From the NCBI RefSeq assembly GCF_018122735.1, contig NZ_JAGRRD010000001.1, positions 4,388,615 to 4,452,614 of the forward strand: DNA of 64,000 nt, in the 5' to 3' direction. Position 1 is the stretch's first letter, and each line of letters starts with the position of its first letter. The stretch is from Azoarcus sp. L1K30 (GTDB lineage: Bacteria; Pseudomonadota; Gammaproteobacteria; Burkholderiales; Rhodocyclaceae). The notes under the pieces were generated by a model. That model was not told the origin of the DNA. It ran no database searches and was given only the letters and a program-made list of their open reading frames with translations. Positions 54,427-63,337 of this stretch are shown here, in pieces. A program made the translations under genes and the position numbers.

Positions 54427-54780
54427 CTAGTGCTCCGCCTGATGGACGCGTTTGCTCAAGGCGCGCAGCACCACGGCAGTGACGGCGATGGTCAGCAAGG
54501 TGCTGCCCACCAGGGCAGCCGTCAGCGGCAGCCACTCGTCGGCGAGGCGCGCGCCGTAGAGAATGACCCCGGTACCCGCGGGCACGAAAAGCAGAGACAG
54601 ATGCTGCAGCAGGGTGCCGGCGGTGCTGCGCAATGGCTCGTCGGGACCGCCGCGCAGCATCAGTGCAACAAACAACAGGGCCATGCCAATCACCGGACCC
54701 GGCACGGGTAAGGCAAAGGCGCGGGCGATGACTTCGCCAAGCAGTTGGAAAACCAGCAGGATGGTGAGGGACTGGAGCAT
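54427..54780 (-). CDS. lrgA: LrgA/CidA family holin-like protein
   Basis: A 117-residue membrane protein with four hydrophobic segments; LPVPGPVIGMALLFVALML near 24 and LLQHLSLLFVPAGTGVILY near 57 are the CidA/LrgA signature. Holin-like partner of LrgB, in the usual lrgA-lrgB order. Confidence 0.92.
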   Translation of the reverse strand: MLQSLTILLVFQLLGEVIARAFALPVPGPVIGMALLFVALMLRGGPDEPLRSTAGTLLQHLSLLFVPAGTGVILYGARLADEWLPLTAALVGSTLLTIAVTAVVLRALSKRVHQAEH

Positions 54781-54840
54781 GTGGGGTCTCCGTTCGGACA
54801 GGGAGCCAGCTTAACCGCAACTGCATTGATGCCGCATGGT

Positions 54841-54864
54841 ATCGAGTGCGGCATCGAGTGCGGC
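54841..54864. repeat. Tandem 12-base repeat
   Basis: ATCGAGTGCGGC occurs twice in tandem and a third, diverged copy (ATCGGGCGCG) follows. It lies between lrgA and the end of the nucleoside-recognition gene and has no obvious function. Confidence 0.6.
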
Positions 54865-54878
54865 ATCGGGCGCGCAGC

Positions 54879-55814
54879 CTACAGCAAGGCGTGTCCCAGG
54901 GTGCGCACGGCGATACCCACCGCGGCACCGAATACAGCCGGCTTCCATACGCTGCTCACGCGCCGGCCGGCCGAGATCAGCACCGCTACGCCGGGCACGT
55001 CCAGCGGGCTGATCAGGAAACCGGCGCTGCCGTTGAGGGTGGCGATACTGGCGGTGCCATTCTTGAGCATTTCGTCCATCACCCCCATCATCGCCGTGCC
55101 ACCGGCAATGAACTTTGTCAGCGTGGGCAGGATCAGTGCCGGATCGATGCCGATCAGCGTGAGACCAGGGGCCAGCAGACGGGTGAGCAGGTCTATCGAA
55201 CCGGTCAGACGCAGGACCATGACCGCGACCAGTGCCAGGACGAGCATGGGAATGGCGCCGATCGCGATCTTGAAGGCCTCGGCCCCGGCGCGGTTGATGA
55301 CGTCCAGCACGCCCTTGGTGTCCTCGGCGACGCGATGGTGCAAGGTCTCATCAACCGGTGCTTCGAGGGCCGACAGGCCGCGGCCGAAGCCGTGATAGGT
55401 GAAGACGGCAGCGGTCAGACCGCCGAGTATCGACAGCAGAAGGGTCTGGCCGAAGGCCAGGCCCATCGCCGCCATCGGAAAGGTGACGTTGGCCTGTGCC
55501 ATGGCCATGACCATGGCAAGGGTGGCGGCAAGGTGGCGATCGGACGAACCGCGACTTTCCATCATGGTGAGTGTGGCGACCGGCGCGGCGAAGCTGACGA
55601 AGTTGATCTGCAGTGCCGCGAACACGCCCAGCCCGGTCAAGCCCGCCGGGCGCAACAGCGGTGTGACGTAGGCGACCACGCGGTCGATCAGACCTTTAGC
55701 CTCGAGCAGCCGCATCAGCGACAGCATGACGACCATGATCGGCAGCAGTACGAACAAGGCGAGTTCCACCGCCGAGCGGCCGGCGCGCAGAATGATGTCG
55801 GTGAGCAGGTCCAT
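54879..55814 (-). CDS. Nucleoside-recognition domain membrane protein (SpmA/YjiH-like)
   Basis: A 311-residue membrane protein with about eight hydrophobic segments. ALFVLLPIMVVMLSLMRLLEAKGLID near 19 and IAGGTAMMGVMDEMLKNG near 237 fit the nucleoside-recognition (Gate) domain also found in spore maturation proteins and nucleoside transporters. Function in Gram-negative bacteria is not known. The natural start is MDLLTDIILRAGRSAV at 55814; the open frame extends 76 codons upstream. Confidence 0.78.
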   Translation of the reverse strand: MDLLTDIILRAGRSAVELALFVLLPIMVVMLSLMRLLEAKGLIDRVVAYVTPLLRPAGLTGLGVFAALQINFVSFAAPVATLTMMESRGSSDRHLAATLAMVMAMAQANVTFPMAAMGLAFGQTLLLSILGGLTAAVFTYHGFGRGLSALEAPVDETLHHRVAEDTKGVLDVINRAGAEAFKIAIGAIPMLVLALVAVMVLRLTGSIDLLTRLLAPGLTLIGIDPALILPTLTKFIAGGTAMMGVMDEMLKNGTASIATLNGSAGFLISPLDVPGVAVLISAGRRVSSVWKPAVFGAAVGIAVRTLGHALL

Positions 55815-55917
55815 TGCGCGTGAAGGGTTTGTGCAGTGCGGCGATCGTAGCGTGAAACGGGTGCGATGGGGGACAGCAATGCGGCAAACGCCTGCTGCCG
55901 GGTGATGCTGGCGGGCG

Positions 55918-55923
55918 TAGAAT
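55918..55923 (+). promoter_or_regulatory. Candidate -10 box placing +1 at the mltB ATG
   Basis: TAGAAT (five of six matches) lies six bases before ATG 55930 and no ribosome site is present, so the first ATG would be leaderless, or ATG 55957 would be used. Confidence 0.4.
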
Positions 55924-55929
55924 TCGCCC

Positions 55930-57150
55930 ATGAGACCGATCTTCTGCCCCAGCTCAATGCGTCGCCTCGCATGGTTGGCGCTCGTTGCCGCGAGTGCACC
56001 GGCATGCGCGGACGCCACTTTTTCCGATTGTCTTGCGCGCATGCGCGCCGAATCCGTTCAGCGCGGGGTGTCACTGGCGAGTTTTGACGCCTATGCCGCG
56101 CCGATCGAGCCCGACATGAGTGTGCTGGGCTTTCTGGATGCCCAGCCCGAGTTCGTGACGCCGATCTGGGACTATCTCGCCGCGTTGGTGGACGACGAAC
56201 GGGTTGCCGATGGTCGCGCCATGCTCGTGCAATGGGATGAGGTGCTGCGCAAGGTCGAGGCCGAATATGGCGTCGACCCGGCGACGGTCGTTGCCGTGTG
56301 GGGCGTCGAGAGCAATTTCGGGCGCAATTTCGGCACCCGGCCGCTGCTCACTTCGCTGGCCACGCTGTCCTGCTTTGGCCGTCGGCAAGGTTTTTTCAGC
56401 GGGGAGTTCTTCACCGCGCTGAAGATTGTCCAGGAAGGCAGCATTGCGCCCGAACGGCTGAACGGGTCGTGGGCGGGGGCGTTCGGACATACCCAGTTCA
56501 TGCCCTCGACCTTCATGCGTCTCGCCGTGGATTTCGATGGTGATGGACGCCGTGATTTAGTCGACAGCGTGCCCGATGCCTTGGCGTCGACTGCCAATTT
56601 TCTTCGCCGCAGCGGGTGGCGCAGTCAAGAGCGCTGGGGCGTCGAGGTGAGACTGCCAGCCGGCTTCGATGCCGCCCTCGCAGGCAGGCGCAACCGGCAT
56701 GCCGTCGCGTTCTGGGCCGGGCGCGGGGTGAGTCTGGCTGCGGGCGGTGCGCTGCCGGCAGACATGCCCGACAGCGGCCTGTTGCTGCCGACGGGCAGCG
56801 CCGGCCCTGCATTTCTTGTCGGGCGCAATTTCGATGCGCTGTATGCGTATAACGCGGCTGAAAGCTACGCCTTGGCCATTGCCCACCTGTCCGACCGCAT
56901 GCGGGGCAAGGGCGCCTTCGTGCAGCCATGGCCAACCGACGATCCGGGGCTCTCGCGTCGCGAGCGACGTGAGCTTCAGACGCTCCTGTTGGCGCGCGGA
57001 CACGATATCGGCGAGGCCGATGGCATGATCGGCAGCAAGACCCGCGAGGCGCTCAAGCGCGAACAGGCAGCGCTGGGCATGGCAGCCGACGGCCGCGCCG
57101 GGCAGCGTGTGCTGAAGGCCCTGCGCGAGGCGACGGGTGGCAAACCCTGA
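55930..57150 (+). CDS. mltB: MltB-type lytic murein transglycosylase
   Basis: A 406-residue exported enzyme that cleaves peptidoglycan glycan strands. A signal peptide (RRLAWLALVAASAPACA) precedes the catalytic domain (about 30-320), whose active-site glutamate is in WGVESNFGRNFGTRP near 123; GAFGHTQFMPSTFMRLAVDFDGDG near 178 is the conserved MltB substrate region. A peptidoglycan-binding domain closes the protein (about 338-400, RRELQTLLLARGHDIGEADGMIG). It has no lipobox, so it is probably soluble in the periplasm. ATG 55957 is an alternative start giving an 18-residue signal peptide. Confidence 0.9.
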   Translation: MRPIFCPSSMRRLAWLALVAASAPACADATFSDCLARMRAESVQRGVSLASFDAYAAPIEPDMSVLGFLDAQPEFVTPIWDYLAALVDDERVADGRAMLVQWDEVLRKVEAEYGVDPATVVAVWGVESNFGRNFGTRPLLTSLATLSCFGRRQGFFSGEFFTALKIVQEGSIAPERLNGSWAGAFGHTQFMPSTFMRLAVDFDGDGRRDLVDSVPDALASTANFLRRSGWRSQERWGVEVRLPAGFDAALAGRRNRHAVAFWAGRGVSLAAGGALPADMPDSGLLLPTGSAGPAFLVGRNFDALYAYNAAESYALAIAHLSDRMRGKGAFVQPWPTDDPGLSRRERRELQTLLLARGHDIGEADGMIGSKTREALKREQAALGMAADGRAGQRVLKALREATGGKP

Positions 57151-57159
57151 GTATCCGCG

Positions 57160-59835
57160 TCAGCCGCGCCGAAGGTCGCGCAAGGTCTGCGCATTGTCCT
57201 GCATCCAGCGCTCGAATTCGTCCGCCGGCATCGGCCGGCCCAGCAGATAGCCCTGGTATTCGGTACACCCTGCCGCGACCAGATGTCGCAGTTGCCCTTC
57301 GTTCTCGACGCCTTCGGCGATGACGCCGAGATCGAGGTTGCTGGCCATGGACAGGATGGTGGCGACGATGGCGACGTCGTCACCATCCTGTGGAATTCCC
57401 TCGACAAAACTGCGGTCGATCTTGAGGCGGTCGATCGGAAGGCGTTTCAGGTAACTGAGCGAGGAGTAGCCGGTACCGAAGTCGTCGATCGCGAGGGTGA
57501 CGCCGAGTGTCTTGATCTGTTCCAGTTCGGCAATGCATTCCTCCACCCGCGCCAGAACGTGGCCTTCGGTGATCTCCAGTTCGAGCTGGGCCGGAGACAG
57601 GCCGGAGCGCGCAAGCGCGGCACCGACGATGTCATGCAGTTTGCCCCGCGAAACCTGTTGGCCCGACAGATTCACCGCGATACGAAGCGGAAAGCCGGCC
57701 CGGGTCCATATCTGGGCTTGTGCGCATGCCGTGTTGAGCACCCATTCGCCGATCTGCGCGATCAGGCCGATCTCTTCCGCGAGCGGAATGAAACGGTCAG
57801 GTCCCACCAGCCCGCGCTCGGGATGTTGCCAGCGGACCAGAGCCTCCGCCCCGCACAGGCGCCCGTCGGCACAGGATGCCTGGGGTTGATAGTGCAGGCG
57901 CAGTTCCCCGCGCTCGATCGCCCGTCGCAGCCCCCCTTCGAGTTCGAAGCGCTCACGACTGATGCGAGTCTGTTCTGCAGTGTAGAAGCGATAAGTGCTT
58001 CGTCCCTGGGCTTTGGCCTCGTACATGGCGGAGTCCGCGCAGCGCAGGAGCGCATCGCTGCTGTCCCCGTCGTTGGGGAAGAGGCTGATGCCGATACTCC
58101 CGCCGACGTAGATCTCGTGGCCGTCCAGGGCGATCGGGACTTCGAGTGCGCCGAGCAGCTTGACCGCTACGCGAGCTGCATCCTCCGCTTCGGCGACATC
58201 CTCGATGACGACCACGAACTCATCGCCCCCCTGTCGTGCCAGTGTGTCCTGATCCCGCACTGTTGCTTCGAGGCGGCGTGCCACCTCCTGCAGCAGGCGG
58301 TCGCCCACGGGATGGCCGAGGCTGTCGTTTACATGCTTGAATCGATCCAGATCGATGAACAGCAGTGCAAGCTTCCGCTCCCCGCGGCGCGCGCGATCGA
58401 GCGCGTGTTCGAGCCGGTCGGCGAGCAGGCTGCGGTTGGGCAGTCCGGTCAGGGCGTCATGGTGGGCAAGGTGGCGGATTCTGTCCTCGGCTTGCCGCTT
58501 GTCGCTGATATCGGTGAACATGGTGATGTAGTGGCGTGGCGCACCTGCCGCATCGCGTACGGCACTGACGCTATGCCATGCAGGAAAAGTGCCGCCGTCC
58601 TTGCGCGTCAGGATGGTCTCGCCATGCCAGGTGCCCGTATCCGCGACCTGCCGCCACAATACGTCGCAATGGTTGCCGTCGAGGTCACTCAGGCAGAGCG
58701 CTTCGCACAGTGTCTTGCCGCGTAGCTCGATGAGGCCGAACCCGGTGATCGCGTAACACGCTTCATTGACCTCCAGAATCCGACGCTGGCCATCGAGGAT
58801 GAGCACCGCCTGCGGGCTGCCCTCGAACACTGAGGCGGCCAGCGCCAGGCTCGCACTGAGTTCGCTCAGCTGTTTTGACTGCTCGAGCACCTTGGCGGCG
58901 ATGGGACGGATGGCGCGTGATGTCAGCAATGCGCCGACGAGCACGAGCAGCGTGATCATCAGCAACGGACTCGCAATCCGTGACAGGATGGGACTGTCGA
59001 AGGTCGAGGCCGGGGTGACGAGTGCAAAGCTCCAGCCCGGCACCTCGGGCAGTGGCGAGAAAGCGATGAGGCTCTTGGTGCCGCCCTCGTGCTCGAGTGG
59101 CTCGATGCCGGTCCTTCCGCCGGTGGTGCGGGCGAGAAAGTCCTGTTCGGGGCGTTGCGAGACCCGGGTGACGCCATCCCGGGCGTCGTGACCGATCTCC
59201 ATCAGCGCGCCCGAAACGCTGTTGTACAGTAGCTGCAGCGTGTCAGGTCGGGCACGCCCGGCGTCCTTCAATACCTGTTCCAGCGCGATCAGCTCGAACG
59301 CAAGGATGTCGGTGCCCACGCGCTGCCCATCCCGTGAAAGGATGGGCGCGCTGACGAGCAGCACGCTCGCATCACCAATGATCAGCGGGCCGACGATTGC
59401 AGGGGTGGTCGCGGCGGAAACCAGCGGCAGCGAGGAGGGAATGGGCAGACCCAGTTCGAGGATGCGGTGGCCATTGCGGTCGAGGCAGGTCAGCGCGACG
59501 ATATGGTCGCTTTGCTTGAGCGCATCAAGCAGGCGAGGCGTGAGGTAGTTGACGACCGCTGCGAGGTCGATCTTTCCCCGGTTGTAGGCATCGATCTCGT
59601 CGCGTATGCCGCTTCTGCTCGCGATCTGTCCGGCAATGTCGGTAGCTTTGCCAATGTACTGGCTGGCCGAACGTGCCTGCGCGCGGGCATCGTCGATGAA
59701 GGCCGAGGTCGCGAGTTCGCGCGCATCGCGATAGATGGGAAAAGCGGTGGCAATGGCAACGAGCAGGCCCGTGATCAGAATGCCCGCCATCGAGAAGGTC
59801 TGGATCCGGCGCTGGAGTTGCGCACTGTTTGCCAT
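57160..59835 (-). CDS. Membrane sensor with PAS, GGDEF and EAL domains
   Basis: An 891-residue cyclic di-GMP enzyme. Two membrane segments (about 15-36 and 288-310) enclose an extracytoplasmic sensor of roughly 250 residues, probably Cache type. PAS at about 335-450 (SVFEGSPQAVLILDGQRRIL) is followed by GGDEF at about 460-620 with intact GGDEF at 535-539, and EAL at about 635-885 with intact EAL at 664-666 (AEALVRWQHPERG) and DDFGTGYSSLSYL and EGVENEGQL. Both synthase and phosphodiesterase motifs are intact, so net activity is unclear. A GTG two codons upstream is possible, but ATG 59835 is preferred. Convergent with mltB. Confidence 0.92.
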   Translation of the reverse strand: MANSAQLQRRIQTFSMAGILITGLLVAIATAFPIYRDARELATSAFIDDARAQARSASQYIGKATDIAGQIASRSGIRDEIDAYNRGKIDLAAVVNYLTPRLLDALKQSDHIVALTCLDRNGHRILELGLPIPSSLPLVSAATTPAIVGPLIIGDASVLLVSAPILSRDGQRVGTDILAFELIALEQVLKDAGRARPDTLQLLYNSVSGALMEIGHDARDGVTRVSQRPEQDFLARTTGGRTGIEPLEHEGGTKSLIAFSPLPEVPGWSFALVTPASTFDSPILSRIASPLLMITLLVLVGALLTSRAIRPIAAKVLEQSKQLSELSASLALAASVFEGSPQAVLILDGQRRILEVNEACYAITGFGLIELRGKTLCEALCLSDLDGNHCDVLWRQVADTGTWHGETILTRKDGGTFPAWHSVSAVRDAAGAPRHYITMFTDISDKRQAEDRIRHLAHHDALTGLPNRSLLADRLEHALDRARRGERKLALLFIDLDRFKHVNDSLGHPVGDRLLQEVARRLEATVRDQDTLARQGGDEFVVVIEDVAEAEDAARVAVKLLGALEVPIALDGHEIYVGGSIGISLFPNDGDSSDALLRCADSAMYEAKAQGRSTYRFYTAEQTRISRERFELEGGLRRAIERGELRLHYQPQASCADGRLCGAEALVRWQHPERGLVGPDRFIPLAEEIGLIAQIGEWVLNTACAQAQIWTRAGFPLRIAVNLSGQQVSRGKLHDIVGAALARSGLSPAQLELEITEGHVLARVEECIAELEQIKTLGVTLAIDDFGTGYSSLSYLKRLPIDRLKIDRSFVEGIPQDGDDVAIVATILSMASNLDLGVIAEGVENEGQLRHLVAAGCTEYQGYLLGRPMPADEFERWMQDNAQTLRDLRRG

Positions 59836-59844
59836 GGTCACGGC

Positions 59845-59868
59845 GTGTCTTGGTGTCTTCGTGTCTGC
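59845..59868. repeat. Octamer repeat upstream of the GGDEF-EAL gene
   Basis: GTGTCTTG, GTGTCTTC and GTGTCTGC follow each other as three eight-base units (GACACNAA on the minus strand), nine bases before the sensor gene start. No ribosome site is visible there. The rest of the 150-base gap to pmbA shows no clear promoter. Confidence 0.55.
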
Positions 59869-59985
59869 GTGATAGAGGCTGCCATTCTGCGGTCAGCGTC
59901 CTCACTACGTGTTGACGCGGGACAAACCCGCCGCCCCTGCAGTCAGGTGCCGGACCGGACGCCAGCCCGGTGGCCGGCAGCGGCG

Positions 59986-61326
59986 TCAGCGTCCTGCCAC
60001 TTTCATCTGCTCGATCAGAATCGAGCCGCAATGTTTGGCGCCGCGCGGCAGGGCATCGTTGCCGATCGCCACGATATTGCGGAACATGTCGCGAAGATTG
60101 CCGGCGATGGTGATTTCCTCGACGGCATGCTTGATCTTGCCCTTCTCGACCCAGAAGCCGGCAGCGCCACGCGAATAGTCGCCGGTGACGTAATTGACAC
60201 CGTGGCCGAGCAATTCGGTGACGAGGAGGCCCTTGTCCATTCGGCGGATCAGCGCGTCGAGGTCGTCCTGCCCCGCACTGACACGCAGGTTGTGCGAGCC
60301 GCCGGCGTTGCCCGTGGTCTGCATGCCCAGTTTGCGGGCAGAGTAGGTGGACAGGAAGTAGCCTTGCAGCATGCCGTCGGTCACGACATCGCGGTCATGC
60401 GTGGCCACACCGTCGTTGTCGAAGTAGCCCGATCCGAAAGCCTTCTTCAGATGAGGACGCTCGGCGATGCTGACCACCGGAGAGAACACCTGCTGGCCCA
60501 GACTGTCGAGGAGGAAGCTCGACTTACGGTACAGTGCGCCGCCGCTGACCGCCTGGACGAAATTGCCGATCAGCGCCACGGCAAGTTGCGACTCGAAAAT
60601 CACCGGCACCTTACAAGTGCGGATCTTCTTTGCGCCGAGGCGTGCCAGGGCCCTTTCGCCGGCCGTGCGGCCGACATCGGCTGCCGACATCAGATCTGCC
60701 GCATCGCGCCGCGAGTCGTACCAGAATTCGCGCTGCATGTGCTCGCCTTCGCCGGCAATCACCGAGCATGACAGGCCATGGCGGCTGCTGGCATACCCTC
60801 CGATGAAGCCGAGGCTGTTGGCAGAGACGAAGTGCGACTGCTGAATGGAGACGTTGGCGCCTTCTGAATTGCTGATCTTCGGGCTGACCGCAAAGGCGGC
60901 CGCCTCGCATTCGCGGGCGAGCTCGAGTGCGCCGTCGACCGTGATGCCCCACGGATGGAAGAGATCGAGATCGGGACAGTCTTTTGCCATCAAGGCCTTG
61001 TCGGCGAGGCCGGCGCAGGGGTCGGGCGCGGTGAAGCGGGCGATGGACAGTGCCGCATCCACCGTGGCCTTGAGCGCCGCTTTGGAAAAGTCGGACGTGC
61101 TGGCGTGACCGCGCTGTTGCCCAAGGTAGACGGTGATGCCGATGCCCTTGTCGCGGTTGTACTCGATCGTATCCACCTCTCCCTTGCGCACCGCGACGGA
61201 TTGCCCGAAGCCTTCGGAGACATCGGTCTCGCAGGCCGAGGCACCGCGTTTCTTTGCGTACTTGAGGATATCTGTTGCGATTTCGCGCAGATGGGCTGGG
61301 GAGAAAGAGAAGCCGGAAGCGGACAT
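59986..61326 (-). CDS. pmbA: Metalloprotease-related protein PmbA/TldE
   Basis: A 446-residue TldE-type subunit. ACETDVSEGFGQSVAVRKGEVDTIEYNRDK near 33, GYASTSDF-like GQQRGHASTSDFSKAALKATV, EGEHMQREFWYDSRR near 196 and GMLQGYFLSTYSARKLGMQTTGNAGG near 319 are typical. PmbA forms a heterodimeric zinc protease with TldD, processing small peptides such as microcin B17; only TldD carries the metal site. Diverges from darP, as in E. coli. No tldD in the window. ATG 61326 is preferred over a frame seven codons longer. Confidence 0.93.
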   Translation of the reverse strand: MSASGFSFSPAHLREIATDILKYAKKRGASACETDVSEGFGQSVAVRKGEVDTIEYNRDKGIGITVYLGQQRGHASTSDFSKAALKATVDAALSIARFTAPDPCAGLADKALMAKDCPDLDLFHPWGITVDGALELARECEAAAFAVSPKISNSEGANVSIQQSHFVSANSLGFIGGYASSRHGLSCSVIAGEGEHMQREFWYDSRRDAADLMSAADVGRTAGERALARLGAKKIRTCKVPVIFESQLAVALIGNFVQAVSGGALYRKSSFLLDSLGQQVFSPVVSIAERPHLKKAFGSGYFDNDGVATHDRDVVTDGMLQGYFLSTYSARKLGMQTTGNAGGSHNLRVSAGQDDLDALIRRMDKGLLVTELLGHGVNYVTGDYSRGAAGFWVEKGKIKHAVEEITIAGNLRDMFRNIVAIGNDALPRGAKHCGSILIEQMKVAGR

Positions 61327-61351
61327 GGGCTGAAGACCGGTAAGCAAAGGC

Positions 61352-61357
61352 TATAAT
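61352..61357 (+). promoter_or_regulatory. Candidate -10 box of darP-mog
   Basis: A perfect TATAAT lies 33 bases before the darP ATG within the divergent pmbA/darP region. No strong -35 accompanies it. Confidence 0.45.
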
Positions 61358-61390
61358 CTTAACCCGATCCCGCCCGATGCTTGCCTTACG

Positions 61391-61987
61391 ATGGTTTCTC
61401 ACGCTGATTCACCCCGTTCCAACGGCCCGCACGATGACGACTTCGAGCTTGAGCCGCCAAGCAAGAGCAGCCGCAAGCGCGCGATGCAGGCGCTGCAGGA
61501 CCTGGGCGCCGAACTCGTTGCCCTGCCGCCGACACGTTTGCGCAAGGTGCCGCTGCCCGAATCCCTGTTCATCGCCATCCGCGACGCGCAGCGCCTGACG
61601 CGCAGGGACGAAGCCCTGCGCCGGCAGATGCAGTACATCGGCAAGCTGATGCGCAGTGTCGATCCCGCGCCGATTCAGGCGCAGCTGGAGCTTTTTCGCG
61701 GCCTGTCTTCAGCGGAAGTGGCACGTCAGCATCGGCTGGAAAAGCTGCGCAGCGACCTGATCGAGGACGAAAAGGTCATCGAGTACATCGTCGAGACCTG
61801 GCCCGAGGTCGATCTGCAGCACTTGCGCACCTTGCGTCGCAATGCGCTCAAGGAGCGCGAACAGAACAAGCCACCAAAGGCCTTTCGCGAGATCTTCAAG
61901 GTCTTGCGCGATCTCGATCGTGCCGGCGTGGCAGCGGACGATGACGATGAACCCGACGATAGCGACGACGCGGAGCACCACGCATGA
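61391..61987 (+). CDS. darP: Ribosome biogenesis factor DarP (YjgA)
   Basis: A 198-residue highly charged protein. KSSRKRAMQALQDLGAELVALP near 25, LFIAIRDAQRLTRRDEALRRQMQYIGKLMR near 59 and LRRNALKEREQNKPPKAFREIFKVLRDL near 146 match DarP/YjgA, which associates with precursor 50S subunits. The tail is acidic (DDDDEPDDSDDAE). Its divergence from pmbA is the conserved order. Stop overlaps the mog start (ATGA). Confidence 0.93.
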   Translation: MVSHADSPRSNGPHDDDFELEPPSKSSRKRAMQALQDLGAELVALPPTRLRKVPLPESLFIAIRDAQRLTRRDEALRRQMQYIGKLMRSVDPAPIQAQLELFRGLSSAEVARQHRLEKLRSDLIEDEKVIEYIVETWPEVDLQHLRTLRRNALKEREQNKPPKAFREIFKVLRDLDRAGVAADDDDEPDDSDDAEHHA

Positions 61988-62571
61988 GTGAACACATCAA
62001 GATTGGCCTGGTCTCGATCAGCGACCGGGCGTCCGACGGCCGTTACGAGGATCAGGGCATTCCTGCGCTGAAGGACTGGTTGGGCAAGGCGCTGACGTCG
62101 CCGTGGTCGGCCGAGACGCGATTGATTCCGGATGAACGTCCGATCATCGAGAGAACCCTGATCGAGCTGGCCGATCGGGCGGGGTGTTCGTTGATCCTCA
62201 CCACCGGTGGTACCGGCCCTTCCCCGCGCGACGTGACCCCCGAGGCCACGCTGGCCGTGGGCGACAAGGAAATGCCCGGTTACGGCGAGGAAATGCGTCG
62301 CATCAGCCTGAATTTCGTACCCACGGCCATTCTGTCGCGGCAGGTTGCCGTGATCCGGGGCAAGACCCTGATCATCAACCTGCCCGGACAGCCGAAGTCG
62401 ATCAAGGAAACCCTGGAAGGCGTGCGTGCCGCCGATGGCAGCGTGGTGCATGTCGGCATCTTTGCGGCCACGCCCTATTGCATCGATCTCATGGGGGGGC
62501 CCTACATTGAAACCGATGCAGCGGTCATCAAGGCCTGGCGGCCGAAACACGCCGTCCGCCCGCAAGCCTGA
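61984..62571 (+). CDS. mog: Molybdopterin adenylyltransferase
   Basis: A 195-residue enzyme that adenylates molybdopterin before molybdenum insertion. SISDRASDGRYEDQGIPALKDWL at 11-33 and LTTGGTGPSPRDVTPEATLAV near 74 are the Mog/MogA motifs, and NLPGQPKSIKETLEGV near 133 is also conserved. Length equals E. coli Mog. The nearby msrP is a molybdopterin enzyme, a fitting though not necessarily functional neighbourhood. Confidence 0.93.
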   Translation: MSEHIKIGLVSISDRASDGRYEDQGIPALKDWLGKALTSPWSAETRLIPDERPIIERTLIELADRAGCSLILTTGGTGPSPRDVTPEATLAVGDKEMPGYGEEMRRISLNFVPTAILSRQVAVIRGKTLIINLPGQPKSIKETLEGVRAADGSVVHVGIFAATPYCIDLMGGPYIETDAAVIKAWRPKHAVRPQA

Positions 62572-62599
62572 CCACCGCACGCGCACCGATTGAAAATCG

Positions 62600-62636
62600 C
62601 GGCCCCGGCAGCACGATTCATCTGCTGCCGGGGCCG
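62600..62636. terminator. Hairpin between convergent mog and msrQ
   Basis: CGGCCCCGGCAGCA and TGCTGCCGGGGCCG form a perfect 14-bp stem around a nine-base loop. There is no T-run on the plus side and only ATTTTC on the minus side, so termination may be partial. Confidence 0.6.
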
Positions 62637-62640
62637 GCGT

Positions 62641-63324
62641 TCATTTGGGTACGATGCGAATCACGCTGCCCTTGAGCGATGCCGCTCGCGGCGGCGGCGC
62701 GGAAAGTTGCCGGCGCCGCTCCTGTTCGCGCCACCAGGCGCGCACGCCAAGCAGCGCGGCGAGAATCACGCCGTAGATCACCGGTTGCAAGATGTCTGCC
62801 TTGACCAGCCACCAGTAGTGCAGCACACCGAAGATCGCGATCGCGTACACCGAGCGATGCAGCGCCTGCCAGCGTCGGCCGCCGAGACGCTTGATGGCGG
62901 CATTGGTGGAGGTCGCCGCGAGCGGCACCATCAGCACCAGTGCAGTGAAGCCGACTGTGATGTACGGGCGTTTCAGGATGTCCTTGGCAATCGCGGCCCA
63001 GTCGAAGAACTGATCGAGCCACAGATAGATGGCGAAGTGCGCCACACCGTAGGCGAAGGCGAACAGGCCGAGCATGCGGCGCAGTCGCACCAGCCAGTGC
63101 AGGCCGGTGAGGCGCCGCAGCGGGGTGACGGCCAGCGTGATGAGCAGGAAGCGCAGGGTCCAGCTGCCGGTGGCGTGAGTGATGGTTTCGATCGGGTTGG
63201 CGCCGAGCTGATCGGCGCGCCAGCCCAGGACGAGCTGTGCGGCGGGAATCAGGCACAGCAGGAACAGGAAGGCCTTGATTGCGCCGATCTGGTCGGCGCT
63301 GACGGTTCGCATGGCAGTGGTCAT
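62641..63324 (-). CDS. msrQ: Heme-binding membrane subunit MsrQ
   Basis: A 227-residue protein with six membrane segments of the ferric-reductase-like type. Heme-ligating histidines are in FAYGVAHFAIYLWLDQFF near 90 and WQALHRSVYAIAIFGVLHYWW near 151-171. MsrQ passes quinone or flavin electrons to MsrP, which repairs oxidised methionines in periplasmic proteins. It lies 13 bases after msrP. The start MTTAMRTVSADQIG at 63324 is chosen over a frame overlapping msrP. Confidence 0.92.
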   Translation of the reverse strand: MTTAMRTVSADQIGAIKAFLFLLCLIPAAQLVLGWRADQLGANPIETITHATGSWTLRFLLITLAVTPLRRLTGLHWLVRLRRMLGLFAFAYGVAHFAIYLWLDQFFDWAAIAKDILKRPYITVGFTALVLMVPLAATSTNAAIKRLGGRRWQALHRSVYAIAIFGVLHYWWLVKADILQPVIYGVILAALLGVRAWWREQERRRQLSAPPPRAASLKGSVIRIVPK

Positions 63325-63337
63325 GTGGCGAGGATAC

